A stretch of 64,000 bases of DNA. Source: Hygrocybe punicea (Eukaryota > Basidiomycota > Agaricomycetes > Agaricales > Hygrophoraceae). This document shows positions 1 to 11,139 of this stretch, in pieces (the first letter of the stretch is position 1; each line of letters begins with the position of its first letter). The translations under genes and the position numbers were made by a program. The notes below the pieces were generated by a model. It was not told the DNA's origin. It did no database searches and saw only the letters and a program-made list of their open reading frames with translations. The stretch covers positions 1,054,001 to 1,118,000 of the forward strand of contig OY744469.1 of NCBI GenBank assembly GCA_963556145.1. The letters are read 5' to 3'.

Positions 1-1474
1 TGAATCCCCCAGGAAGAACATGAACAGTCTTGTACCTGCTGTCGGGAGCTATGTCCAATATCACCCAGATAAAAATCCAACAGTTTGATGTCTTCTTCTC
101 GAATAATTGGGCACCATCGAGGGAGAAGAGAAGTGTGGTATCGTGCTCGTTAATCATGCCTTTTGAGAAAGCGGAAAGGTATTCAGATCCTGAAAGAAAA
201 TCTTCATATTCATCGAGTACACCGCCGTTGATTCCAAGTTCTTCCAAGATTTGACGTGTGCGAACCGATCTGTAGTGCATAGCCTGTGCGTTCTCTTTGC
301 TGCGCCATAACACTTGTAATTGCGGTCCTAGGGGTATGGTGCAAAATGTTTTCTGAGCGACTTTGATCTCGCCGCGGCTCGCATTGTATTTGATGGGATC
401 ATAGCGCAGTGTACCACATGCAGGGCAGTGGGTGAGATCAGCATACGGACCAGTGTAGCCGACACAAGAATTGATGCACATGTCGTGCCGGAGAGGTGTG
501 ATCCCAGTGAGCTGAGCAACCTTCCGTTTGACGCGGTCGAGCGAGAAATAATCACATTCAGGAAAGCGCTCAGAAACTGCCGCTCCAACTGCTGTATATA
601 CATCTTCTGAAGCCTTTGTGGTGGCGAGAAATATTCTCAATGCGAAAAGCAAGTCTGGATCGTCGACATCGGGAGGTCCTTGCTCTGGATTCCTAAGTCG
701 ATATACAGTGTCATCATCGAGACCGCCATTCTCTAGCGTCGCTGACTGCACGAGCTTGATGAAAGCAAGAGCGGTCTCCAGGTCTTCCAAATTGGCACTT
801 TGAAATGTGGGATCGATCTGTGGTTCTGCAGGCGAGGGAGAGTTGCGAGGGGATTCTGCATGTTGGGCATCGGCGAGACTTCCAGGGTCAGGTTCTTCAT
901 CTTGGGGATTAACCTATGAATTATTTAGGCTCGGGAATGGTACACGTTTGAAAAATGGAGTACTTGCCATTGCGTCGTGAGAGTCCTCTCCTCCTCCTCC
1001 CACCATCTCTGCAACAGGTTCGGGCAACGCAATGTAATCAGCGACCTACGAATTAGTTAGGCGAGGTAATGGTACACATTTGAGAAATGGAGTACTTGCC
1101 ATTGCCATTGCGTCGTCAGTTCCTCTGCCCGCCTCTCCTACGTGAGAGTCCTCTCCTCCTCCTCCCACCATCTCTGCAACAGGTTCCGGCAACGCAACAT
1201 AATCAGCATAAAGATCTTCATCGTCATTCCTATCGTCAGGTACGCCTTCTTCCACAGGAATGTCCTCGTTATCTGACATCTCTTCATCGTGATTGGTATC
1301 CAAGGGAAGCCCAGGCTCGAGGTCGTGTTGGGCGAGGTAGTCGTCAAGTGCTGAGCGAATGAGATCCCGACGATACTGGGCATGTGCAAAGTACGTTCGC
1401 CTGGAGACACTTTGGCGGCCACCGCAGTACTGAATGCAGTTGCAGTAGTACTCGCGCGCTGTGGATGTCCACAT
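1..1474 (-). CDS. Plavaka-type transposase, N-terminal part (continues beyond left edge)
   Basis: The product would move the element by cut and paste. The minus strand opens at 1474 with a Cys-rich N-terminus (YYCNC, then RRTYFAHAQYRR), followed by an acidic linker. After two introns it enters the conserved core: RFPECDYFSLDRVKR, the DMCINSCVGYTGPYADLTHC zinc-binding motif with a nearby CPAC, then LLFSLDGAQLFEKK and WVILDIAPDSRYK at the window edge. These match the copy at 5044-8224 block by block at roughly 60-70% by eye. Introns are at 1046-1099 and 914-967; both start GCAAGT and end TAG on the coding strand, so they are GC-AG introns and are copies of each other. I see no stop in the core visible here. 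The catalytic C-terminal half is outside the window, so activity cannot be judged. Confidence 0.8.
913..1206 (-). repeat. Tandem duplication of one exon plus its GC-AG intron
   Basis: The block 913-1044 and the block 1045-1206 are copies. Both hold an intron that starts GCAAGT on the minus strand, then an exon coding for an acidic, Gly-rich stretch (PEPVAEMVGGGGEDSH). The right copy has about 30 extra bases. Both introns are 54 bp and both exon copies stay in frame, so the spliced product would carry the segment twice. Confidence 0.8.
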
Positions 1475-1763
1475 AACAGTAGTATTAGCGGGCTAATGCA
1501 AGTCAAAAAAAGTAATGCAAGTCAAAAAAAGCATTGCAACAAGAAAATAGAAATATTTGCCGATGTAAACCGATTTGTGCAATAATTCTTATCTCGAACG
1601 TAGCGATACAGAGGATTGTTTGTGGTGACTTATCGCACTGATCGATTACATCATTTTCAACTCAATACAAAAATATTTGTCGTAGTTAAACCTTTGTAAA
1701 CCTTCGGACTTTTCACTGGGACTGACGAGCAAGGGGCGTAAACGTCGATCTTATATAGTCGAC

Positions 1764-1927
1764 ATGTCAGGGCCATCTGGAACAGGAAGGGGTATCATTG
1801 CAGTCCCTTTCGTCACTCCCACTCAACGTTCTCCCGCTCCGAGGGCGTCCCGGAACCTCTTGGTGAGATGTCGGTGAGCATGTTGAAACTTTGTTGAGCA
1901 GAACCGGAAGTCGATCTCGGAATCAGC
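1764..1927 (+). pseudogene. Possible 5' exons of an unknown gene interrupted by the Plavaka-type element
   Basis: Between the two Plavaka-type elements lies a short open frame starting at ATG 1764. It gives 33 codons rich in Ser, Pro and Arg, then a possible 39-bp intron (1863-1901, GTGAGA...GAGCAG), then 26 bases of exon that end at the target duplication. Past the element, at 8433, the sequence continues T then GTAAGA, so the uninterrupted locus would have read GCT|GTAAGA, a good 5' splice site. I do not recognise the product. The call rests only on frame and splice signals and could be chance. Confidence 0.3.
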
Positions 1928-2319
1928 CCCAGTGAGAAGTCCGTATGTTAAGGACCTTTTAGATAGTATAAAATATTTTTATTTCCCATGAGCATATTTA
2001 AAACGAAGTTTGCAACGATAGCATATGGATTTCGAGTGATATCCTTTACAAAACAATGGTATTTCTTTTGCAATCGTTTATGGTACTGTACAATGTGCTC
2101 CGAGAGTTTCTGCGTCCATTCCCCATTCCCCCCACCCTCATCCCCGCCCGCTCCCCGTTCCCATTCCCATTCCCATTCCCAATGCTCAGCCCACTGCAAC
2201 TCTTGCCGCTGCCGCCGCCGCCTTTGCTGCCTTGATGTCCTGTTTGACTTTCTTGCTCTTGTCCTCATAATGCTACCCAACGTATTCCGTAGTTGCAACC
2301 AAAAAAAACTTCCATAAGC

Positions 2320-4313
2320 AGACATACCTTTTTCGTGGCATCATCAAGGTCTTCCCAGACCTGTTCAAACTCGGCCTTCGTAATGCGATGCTTCGTGCAG
2401 TGGTCGATGGCAAAAAGATTCCTGTAAAGTCAGGATCAGTGTTAGCGCATGCATGAATTCAAATGACTCACTTTGGCGTCATGGCCTGCGTTGGGTTCAT
2501 CATGGGGCCCTTCTTGATCGGCTTCTCTTTATCCTTTCCCTTCGATGCATCAATGGCAGACGAAGAGGATGCAGTGTTCGCAGAACGAGTGGCGGCCCAG
2601 AAAACAGGTTTGATTAGAGGTGTTGCAACTATCTGTTGCGCAGATTCACTTTTCCAGATCAATTATTAGCTGAAATAATATATTTCGTGTCCGAGAATGG
2701 GACTCACAAAGGATTGATGATCTTGAAAGGAGGTTGTTTTGGAACGAGTGCAGAAGTGTCCTGCGCTCTGTCGGCGGGAAAAGGCATAGGGATGTCTAGT
2801 GCTTCTTTGGTTGTAGGCGACACATTTCCAGTCTCTATGAAGGATGTCATTGTCACGATGTTATAGAATATCTATCACTTACTTTCCGTAGACAAATCTA
2901 AGGGCTGTGCAGGTACAAGCGAGGGATCGATTGAGCAATCAATCTGCGGCCGCACCAGAGGGATGGGCGGAATGAAGTCTTTGGTGGCATCGACAGGAGA
3001 GCTTGGTGGTGTGGTATCAGACAATGAATCTGTTAGCGTGGAACTAGAAGACGTAGATATGCCGACAGAACTTCCTTCTTGTGTAGTGAGTTGAGGGACT
3101 TTGAAATGCCTCTTTTTACCAGGAGGTGCATGAAACCCCATCTGGCCACACTTCTGTGGTAGGTGCATATACTCGTCGCCATCGCCGGAGACCCCCGTTT
3201 CGCTCATGTTCATTTGGTCCTCTGTCTTCGGCACCTGTTCCTTCATGACGTGTTTGCTGTACCAACCGGGGTAATTAATGGTGGCAAGATGTTCTAGCTT
3301 CCAATGGTTCTCGCAATATCGAAGTTCTGGTATGTGCTTGTACATTTCCATGTGGAAGAAATTCCTTGCCGTCGCCGTACCTTTATAGTGCCCATCAGTG
3401 GATTTCAGATAAAATGATTTTACACAAAGATACCTTTGCCCCACGTCGCTGGGGCCATGTTTCTGTCATGAAGCTCGGCCCAGAGCTCTCTCATATGGAA
3501 TGTTGTGTTTGAGATTCGGAATCCATTCACGGTGAGTCCATTCTTGTCTTCGACAAATCCGCAAGAGATGTTTTCTCCTGTAGCGATTCGAGATCTGCCC
3601 CGGGTACCAACCTTGTTGTTGACTTTCGTGACATTCTGGCTTTTTGCTCCAATCCAGTCTTGCTTGCACCAGAATCTGACTTTGGGGTATTCTTGTTGAT
3701 CTGGAGGGGTCAACAGCGACTCTGAGCTGAGTTCAGGGCTGCCGGATGAGTGAATCGTGTTTGTCATAGTTTTCATTGTCTCTCTGTAGCAATGTGTTAG
3801 CATAACTATCCCGAGTAGGTATACAACATACCGCGAGAAATCCAATTGTGATTTCAAGTGCATGTGGTCGTAAAAAAGATCTCGGTAGGATGGATTGTGA
3901 AGTAGAGTGTCGTGATCAAGGTCCTCAATGATCATTTGTTGCAACGGATAACGTGAGCCAGGCTGGATTTGCTGTAAGAGTACCGTTTTTTTGTCATTGA
4001 TTGTACCAAATGGCAAATATATGCGTACCATTTGTGAAGTCATTCCAATATTACCTACACTCCATGGATCTGAAACCTGTCTATGCATTGTTTTATTTGT
4101 TGTAGCGACTTTGCGTGTACTCATTTGATTGTATGTGGGAAGGTAGAGGTTTTGATTCGAAGGCGACAAGATGCTTGCTGGTAGTTCTGGGGAATCGTCA
4201 AGAAAGAGTGAGTTCTGCTCTGACGAGCCTGACTGAGAGAAAGATGGATAAACGTAGGGATTGTTGATGCCACTTGGCATGGTCGTAGTACGAGACCAAG
4301 AGGTAGTAGACAT
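2320..4313 (-). CDS. Companion (cargo) gene of the Plavaka-type element, function unknown
   Basis: A multi-exon gene reading away from the small plus-strand gene. The start is ATG at 4313. The first exon codes for about 160 residues that are Ser/Pro/Gln rich. A 48-bp intron (3785-3832, GTATGT...CTACAG) joins phase to an exon with the most conserved-looking block: KVRFWCKQDW, NGFRISNTTFHMRELWAELHDR and TWGKG. After another intron comes a block with MYKHIPELRYCENHWKLEHL and YPGWYSKH, rich in aromatic residues, His and Cys, suggesting a folded domain. The C-terminal part is Pro/Ser rich, with further exons around 2720-2830, 2468-2640 and 2330-2420, and ends in a charged segment. I see no stop inside the exons. 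I do not recognise a named domain. By position it could be the DNA-binding partner that CACTA elements often carry beside the transposase, but that is inference. Confidence 0.65.
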
Positions 4314-4373
4314 GTCACGCCTGTAACCGCTAAGTCAGTCACCGCTAACTTGGCCAGTCACCTAACCACCTCT

Positions 4374-4883
4374 ATGGCATTACCTGCTGATCGTGTACTT
4401 CATCTTCATGTTGACAACCTCACACACGAATTCAAAAAATACACCCTAGAATTTGATGTGAAGTATCCAGGAACTATGGTCAGTCTGATCGCACCTTTCC
4501 GCCGAAAGTGACTGACCTCTATCTAGACACTTGTTATCGCAATCCGTGCTGCCGAGGATGTCATTCCCAAGCATGAAGATGTCGATATTCCGAAACGTGA
4601 AGACAGTGATATCAAACTGTTTAATTGCAAACACGAGGATGATAACGATGACTCGGATGAAATCACACTCTCGACAACTAGTGTACACACTTTGGCTGAG
4701 CCAGCCATTGTCCTAGCACGCTGCGTTATCCCAGGATCTCACAATATTCACCAACCTATCCATTCCTATCGCATTTCGTCAGCACTAGCCAGAGAGGAGA
4801 AGGAAAACCTTTTACCAGCCAAACGTCAGCAGGAGGAGGGCTCGGAGGATGGTTTTTTACAGGCCAAATGTAGGAGGATGTAG
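4374..4883 (+). CDS. Small acidic protein gene inside the Plavaka-type element
   Basis: ATG at 4374 opens 35 codons. A clean 48-bp intron follows (4479-4526, GTCAGT...CTGAC...CTAG, phase 0), and a second exon runs to the TAG ending at 4883, giving about 153 residues. The middle is acidic and Lys-rich (KHEDDNDDSDE); the C-terminus is charged and ends CRRM. There is no signal peptide or membrane segment. It is divergent from the companion gene, with only 60 bp between the start codons, so the two probably share a promoter. No family is recognised. Being inside exact element ends it is cargo or an accessory factor of the transposon. Confidence 0.6.
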
Positions 4884-4910
4884 CTATCGTGTCACTCGCT
4901 CTCTTTTGTT

Positions 4911-4976
4911 GTCATTTTGTACTCTTAACATTGTCATTTTGTACTCTTAACATTGTCATTTTGTACTCTTAACGTT
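4911..4976. repeat. Three tandem copies of a 22-bp unit
   Basis: Units start at 4911, 4933 and 4955 and read GTCATTTTGTACTCTTAACA plus two bases, nearly perfect. They lie just past the stop of the small plus-strand gene and before the end of the transposase gene, so they sit in the shared 3' region. Confidence 0.9.
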
Positions 4977-5043
4977 GTTGTGCATTCGCTCGTACTCGGA
5001 AATGATAGATTTCAATCACTCAAACAGATACATTGTTCTAAGA

Positions 5044-8000
5044 TCAATCCAAGTCTTCTTCAATACCTCCCAGTGTCGCGACATCCAAGCCGAGTTTCTC
5101 AGCAGCAAAGAATCTGGTGTTATCATGAGGGAATGGAACCATCGCTACAGCAGAATGGATTTCTGTCATGGGTATCACCTGGAATCCATCGGCACCACGA
5201 TATTGGCAGCACCAGAGTACGTTGTAGGTATTTCGTAGCAGGTCCAAGTCAGGTGGGGAATAAGTTGAAACAAGTGCTAAAGTCTTGATTTCGTCACGAA
5301 TGTCAACTTGGAAGAAGTATTGTACCTCTCCATAATGCAACATATCATCTAGCGAGAACTAAGTCCATGGAAATGTCAGTAGAATAACATGGACGCATAA
5401 GAAGGACGTACCCGGATGTTCCGTGACATACGCACATTCTCAAGAAGCTTCCGTTTCTCTTTCCAGGCAGACCGTACAATTTGTCCAGTGGGAAGTCGAA
5501 GGCGGGCCCATCGGAATAGCCTGGGATTCCATCCCTCTACATCCTGTCCTGTTTGCTCATGCATATATGCACGAACAGCTGCAGCTGCGGGTCCCTGCAA
5601 TGTTTTCATGTGCTCATCTTTCGCACGTAGAAGTACATAGCCGTTGCCGAGATCTTCTGAGCTGCAGGGGTTCTTTTCTTTTTTTTGGAGTGCCGGTATC
5701 ATGGCTTTGAGGGCGTTAACTTGAGCACGGCGAAGTCCGCATTGGGCCAAGTTGGAGTATGGCTTTGATGGTTGCTTCATTTCTTCTGTAAGGTTTCCTA
5801 TGGTCCTTTCCATCATCCACTGCGTGTGGTAACAACCAGGTCCGAGCCGCGGTACTTGGGGTGCAAGATGGAGCAGTGCATGCACAGCAGGTCGGCAGAA
5901 GTGAATCCGTTCAGGTTTGCATTGGTAATATAGTTCTTCGAACTCTTGCACAAATTGGATCATAAGTGCATGCGCCCATTGAAGTTCTTCACGTGTGATC
6001 ATATGTTGATGAAGGATTCGAAGACCAGACACGAGCTTGCAAAAGTTCTGGTAGTAGCGGTTAGGAAGTATGCCATAAAGTAAACCTGGCCCGAGAACGA
6101 AGATGTACATGAGAAATTCCCAAGCTTTGTATCCGCTGGAAATTTTCTCAGAGGGGTTGCGGGGAGGGACGTCAAAGGATCCGGGCAAGTATGGTATTGA
6201 TTCGGCAACGGTTGCTCCATGATGTGTCCATGTATCATCTTATAAGACAGCCCAATCCCACGTTAACTTGTCATCCGGTGCTTTGCAAGCTATAGTTCCA
6301 TGCCAAAGTGAGAGGAGGAGGTCGGTGATGTTCAATGCGATGAGGTGCATAAGGTCAGCGGGAAAACACAAGGGAGGGTTTATCATGCGGTATAATGGGA
6401 GTCCGCTGAAGATACTTGGCTTGACAATGCCAGTCTCCTTGTGGCGTGCGATAAATTGAGCCATATTTGCAGAGGCGATGAGGTAGTTGACATTGCAAAG
6501 GTATTCATCTGGCGGTCGCATGGGCATCTGATGGAAATTGTAGTTGTCGTGGTCGCTACCTTCGAGGATATAGTTACTGGGTTTGAGATGAGCTGGATAA
6601 TACGTGTTATCACTTTCTAACCGACGTCCCTTGATGGGGCAATAGATCCTGCAGGAGTTGTAGCCCTGGTGGCCAGTCAGCCCACTCATGTGAGAGGCGC
6701 CAGGGCCATCAGCTGCACCAAACACAAAATACAGATGGAAGACGTGAACCGCCCCATCGTGTGCATCCCATACGCAGAAACCTTCTCACTGGAGGGCAGA
6801 AAGATGGTGAAGGGTGGGGAAAAGAAATGAGTCAAAGTTTTTCGGTGCATTGGGACCTGGAATGAATCCTCCGGGTTTGACAACATCCGTTTTGTACCTG
6901 CCATCGGGAGCTAAGTCGAGTATGGCCCAAATGTGGATCCAACAGTCTGACGTCTTTTTCTCAAATATTTGTGCGCCATCAATCGAGAAGAGGAGCGTGG
7001 TGTCATGGTCACCAATGTGGCCCTCACAGAAAGCATTGAGATATTCGGAACCGGAAAGAAAATCTTCGTAAGTATCAAGTTGTTGGGTAATGGGGTCTAG
7101 ATGAGCTAAAATTTCGTGTGTGCAGGTTGCTCGATATCGCATAGCTTCTGCGGTTTCAGGACTGCGCCACAGAGCTTGCAGCTGGGGGCCAAGGGGAATT
7201 GTGAGGAAGGCTTTGACAGGTTGGCGGATCTCGCCATTACTGGCCTCGTACTGGATAGGATCATACTGCAGCGTTCCACACATGGGACAATGGGTCAAGT
7301 CCGCCAGAGGGCCTGTGAAGCCTACACACGAATTCTTGCACATATCATGGAATAGTGGTACAACTCCGGTCAACTCGCGAATCTTGCATTTGATGCGATT
7401 GAGGGAAAGGAAATCACAATCGGGAAAACGTTCCGAAATGGCATCACCAACTTCGGTGTAAACGTCTTCAGACCCTTTTGTGGTAGCTAAAAATATTTTG
7501 ATTGCAAGGGTGAGGTCGGGGTCATCAACGTCAGGCGGGCCTTCAACAGGATTGCGCAGCCGATGAATGGTGTCAGGGTCAAGCCCACCATTATCAAGCA
7601 TAGCGGAACGAACTAAAGCAATGTACGCAAGCATGAGATTGATGTTGTCAAGGGGGGCTTGGTTGAATTCGTGCTCTGGTGGGGGATCTGGCAGGTGACC
7701 TTCGGCTGGAATGCCATCAGGATCTGCATCCGGAACGCCATCGGGTTCTGCATTCTGAATGGCGTCAAGATCCCAAAGACTTCCGGGATCAACCGCTCGG
7801 TCGAGAGGGTCATTCTACAGACATGGATTCAGCACTCAGAGAGGTTTATTTGCGAGCAACATACAGTATTGTCCTCATCGTCATCAGAAACATCCATGTC
7901 AACTTGCACTTGCTGCACTGGGAGAGGGTCGGCGTAGAGGTCTGCAATTTCATCATAAGGTGTGGGGGTGTCATTGGGGGCCTCCCTGGCATCAAGAGTG

Positions 8001-8224
8001 CAATCCTGTTCATCATCGGAGACTACTTGGTCGTGATCAACTGGGTCAGGAGCTAGGTGGACAGGTCCTGGGTCAAGATTGTGCTGGCGAAGGTAATTAT
8101 CGAGGACAGTGCGAATCGCGGTGCGGCGGTACTGTGCGTGTGCATAAAACGTCCTTCGGGAGCCTTTTTGGAGTTCTACACAGTATCGTGCACAATTGCA
8201 GAAGTATTCCCATTCGTGAGACAT
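5044..8224 (-). pseudogene. Plavaka-type transposase with two in-frame stop codons
   Basis: Cut-and-paste transposase of about 950 residues. Exon 1 (7865-8224) holds the Cys-rich N-terminus (YFCNCARYC, RRTFYAHAQYRR). Intron 7815-7864 (50 bp) follows. The main exon runs to 5412 and contains DMCKNSCVGFTGPLADLTHC with CPMC, LLFSIDGAQIFEKK and WAILDLAPDGRYK. After that come FGAADGPG, GHQGYNSCRIYCP, CFPADLMHLIALNITDLLLS, SSGYKAWEFL and PAVHALLHLAPQV. Intron 5359-5411 leads to the last exon (5044-5358), ending EEDLD. Two stops break the frame. TGA at 6786-6788 falls where relatives have Arg (LSALQ*EG), which fits CGA to TGA. TAA at 6240-6242 follows TWDWAVL. The frame is otherwise continuous, with no shift. 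Unless the stops are read through, the copy cannot make full-length protein, but a related helper could move it. Confidence 0.9.
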
Positions 8225-8432
8225 TGAAGTTGAAAATAACTTGGAAAGAAAGTATGATAGAATGATGATGGTGGGGAGAAAGTACTTTGAAAACGGAAAC
8301 TTAGAGCAAGACTTAGAGGCAAGCGGAAGCGGATTCCGTTCGTTGGCATTTTCGATCGTTTACAAATGGATATAAAAGGAATTATATTATGTAAAAATAT
8401 CTCAAAATATGGACTTTTCACTGGGAATCAGC

Positions 8433-8983
8433 TGTAAGACAGAATTAAGGAAAATCAGGTTTTCCTCATATGACGTGACAAATGCACTTTTCTTATTTGC
8501 GCTTGCTTCACAACTTCCTTTGTTTAGCAATGCTGTTATATTTACTTGCAGTTTGGGGAGATTACAAGGTTCATTTTATATTCTACCTGCATACTTAGAT
8601 ACTTTTAGTCAACTATTAACTACATTTCAGTGAGGAGCAGTCTCACTCTCAGCACAAGAGAGAAATCAACGACCTGCCTTTTTTGGTTGTGTGATATTTG
8701 ATTTGCTGCCATTGTGATGGCCAAGGACCCCTGATTATTTCTACTAAGGCCAGATCAAAATCCGGACAAATTTTGAGGTTTTATTACAAAATGCCAGGGT
8801 AAAGTCCGGACAAAACCGCTCCAGGTGGCAAAAATGCCAGTTCCAAAGTCCGGACAGGGGCCCCCCAGCTACCTGAGGCCATTTAAAAATCCGGACAAGG
8901 GGACATTGCAAGAAATTTTAATTGATTAATAATTAATTTTGAGCCATCCCGGAGGTCACAGCTCACAAGCAAACGAAGCATTA
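8433..8983. other. AT-rich spacer with one repeat-family terminus; no gene seen
   Basis: No credible exon. From about 8720 to 8900 there is a stretch with several TCCGGAC motifs that begins with ACCCCTGATTAT and GGCCAGATCAAAATCCGGAC. This is the same repeat family as at 15850-16010. Confidence 0.6.
8724..8900. repeat. TCCGGAC-rich repeat, copy A (Tc1/mariner-like or MITE terminus)
   Basis: GGACCCC-GATTAT-TCTAC-AAGGCCAGATCA here matches 15846-15893 with few changes, and GGCCAGATCAAARTCCGGAC is repeated there in inverted order. The other end of this copy is not obvious. Assignment to Tc1/mariner is a guess from the motif style. Confidence 0.5.
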
Positions 8984-9160
8984 TGTAGTGTTGCCGCGGC
9001 TATGGCTAATAGCCGGCTTCTACCTGTAGCTGAGCCGCCACATTGGCTCGGCTTGTGAGTGGCTTGGCTCAGCTAGAAACCAGCTACAGCTGCAGCTATT
9101 GCATTTCCTGTAGCCATTAGCTGTGGCTATCGAGCTGACTAGCCGGTACCATCCTCATCA
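8984..9160. repeat. hAT-like terminus with AGCC/GGCT subterminal motifs, copy A
   Basis: It starts at about 8987 with TAGTGTTGCCGCGGC and is followed by many short inverted AGCCG/CGGCT and TAGCT motifs, typical of hAT subterminal regions. The same 15-mer and the preceding AAGCAT(A/T)ATG recur at 16166-16191. No matching right end or 8-bp duplication was found. Confidence 0.5.
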
Positions 9161-9276
9161 TATTCTTTGTACCCACTCAATTTAAATGATATATATCTAC
9201 GTAGGATCTACGTAGGAATGCGATTTTGTGCTAGGTAATTTTGGAACTGAGTTTAAATCCTGTGCTGGCTGGGATT

Positions 9277-9330
9277 GATTGCCTTTGAATTGATTGCCTT
9301 TGAATTGACTGCCTTTGAATTGACTTTGAA
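9277..9330. repeat. Short minisatellite, 15-bp unit
   Basis: TTGATTGCCTTTGAA occurs three times in tandem with one change (TTGACTGCC), followed by a shortened copy. Confidence 0.8.
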
Positions 9331-10680
9331 CTGACTACCAGTAGACGGAATTTCAGGTAATCCTTTCTTGCATTAAGTCCCCTCTTTCTCCGCACACTGC
9401 TTGCCACTAATTGTAAGTACTTACTTCCAACTCCATCATTGTCACCATCCACTGGCCCCGCTCATCACATACACCGTGTGCATGTTTGTGCATGAGCAGC
9501 ACGATGGCAGTCCCAACTACCACTGGCAGGAGAAGAGTCTCTCAGTGTCCTCATCAATTGAGATCATCCTCTCACCCAGCGTTCAGACAACCAGGAATGA
9601 CACGGACACAAGTGCCGCCTCCCAAGCAATCTGCAGGCCCATGAGGGAAGCAACATGTCCCAAACCTCTGGTAAGTCACCAGAAGCTCACACCAATTCAA
9701 TAAAAAGCACATTTACCCACCCCTTTCCACATTTATTCATAGTCGCAGATATATGGCCAGCCACTTGGCCTGGACTCACCGAGAATGAAAATGGAGGTAA
9801 AACGCTGCATTTCGCAACCAGAAAACTTGTCTCGTACGATTTCCGAAACCCGCCTTTCCTCATCTATTGCAAAATTCACCAAGTATGGCCTTGGCCATCT
9901 TCTCGCAGATCCTCAAATACTCGAGGATGGGACTATCTGCAATATTTTTGAAGGTGGACATGTCCATTTGGTCGGAACGAGGGATGCTGAAATGTACGTT
10001 GCAGCACCTAATGTCCTAGATAAATTTCATGGCTCTATCGTTACAGTTTCCCTGTGAATCAGTGCACAGCCCAGCACCAACCAACGGCACCTCTGGCTGT
10101 ATCTAATGCTTCGCCATATTGGGTGCGTACCATACTGTTATTCTCTACCTGTCACTCAGATATATTGTACAACAGCCGCAACATTTCCGCCATAAATGGA
10201 CATTACTTTCTGCGGAACAGTCCATTTTCTGTGAGAGCTTAGGGGGTCTAAAATCTAATTTTGGGTACCCCCCTTGCCAACCCTCAAATATTGGAGGATG
10301 GGTCGGTTTGTAGCATTTTCGCAGGTGGGCACATCCATAAATTTGCATTGTCAAATTATGACCCAAACCATCCTTTAGCAATACGAGAACAGCTCACTCT
10401 ACAATGACAGATGTACACTCTCCATGCCACAATGACAGATTCTACGCTATCAGGATCAAGGGAACGGGGAGTGGGGGAGCGGGAGGGGAACAGCGAAGAG
10501 GGGAGGAACAGCGAAGGGGGGGGGGATAGGGAACTGTACAGCAATACATAGAACGATCACAAACGATGTCAATCGATAGGATTGAAAATGTAATTATAAC
10601 TAGAAATATATGAAAGCAAAACCTTAGTGCCCTTGGTCAATTCTCGTTTGGGATGTAATTCGCACTAATTATTATATTTC
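9330..10680. other. No convincing gene; two diverged copies of a ~65 bp segment
   Basis: The open frames here are short and have no recognisable motif. The segment around 9905-9972 (CCTCAAATACTCGAGGATGG ... GGTGGACATGTCC) and the one around 10277-10345 (CCTCAAATATTGGAGGATGG ... GGTGGGCACATCC) are old duplicates about 370 bp apart. A G-rich run (10460-10530) follows. Confidence 0.5.
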
Positions 10681-10708
10681 ACCATGAAAATGTCCGATTT
10701 TCACTGGG
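10640..10708. repeat. Isolated Plavaka-type right terminus
   Basis: The sequence ends TGTCCGATTTTCACTGGG at 10708. Read inward it is CCCAGTGAAAATCGGACATT, clearly related to the termini at 1720 and 8425 but a different subfamily. No partner end was found, so it is probably a remnant. Confidence 0.55.
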
Positions 10709-11139
10709 TTCATTGTTCGAAATGGTGCAAAGAATGGGTGCGGGACTCTGGACGTTCCTGCAACATGAAGACCGACATCAATTCTCGGAAGCGGAGGTGG
10801 GATTTCAGTAGGGGCCATAGCTATTAGATAACGATCAGATTATACAACTCAAAGCGCTTGAGGTTCAAGCACGTTCTAAGTGAGCATATGTCCGAATTTG
10901 GACATAAGCCCCCTACAGGCAGGCCAGACATATGACATGGGCCAACCAGGCTGGATACAGCCCGTCAGACTGGTAAGGCCTGGATGATGGGTTCATATCC
11001 ATTGACAGAACGTTAACCCACGACCTCAGGTGTGTGAACATGCTGGCTGTTATATTGTGCAAGGTGAGAATACTGTCTTCCAAGTTCCAACTGCCACAAT
11101 GGGCCGTCGAAATACTTGCCCATGACGGTCATCTCCACC

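Larger units (their letters stand above)
1..1720 (-). mobile_element. Plavaka-type (CACTA-related) DNA transposon, copy 1, right part only
   Basis: The element runs off the left edge. Its right end reads CTTTTCACTGGG and stops at 1720, so the outside-in terminus is CCCAGTGAAAAGTCCG. This is nearly the same as both termini of the complete element at 1928-8425. The transposase inside is on the minus strand, so the right end of the element is its 5' end. The 7 bases after the end (ACTGACG, 1721-1727) would be the target duplication if the family makes 7-bp ones, but the partner copy lies outside the window. Confidence 0.75.
1928..8425 (-). mobile_element. Complete Plavaka-type element, 6498 bp, with TIRs and 7-bp target duplication
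   Basis: The left terminus is CCCAGTGAGAAGTCCGTAT. The right terminus, read inward, is CCCAGTGAAAAGTCCATAT, so the inverted repeat spans about 20 bp with a few mismatches. It is flanked on both sides by AATCAGC (1921-1927 and 8426-8432), an exact 7-bp duplication. Inside are the transposase (5044-8224, minus), a companion gene (about 2320-4313, minus) and a small gene (4374-4883, plus). The exact ends and duplication argue for a fairly recent insertion, although the transposase carries two stops. Plavaka/CACTA assignment comes from transposase motifs. Confidence 0.9.
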
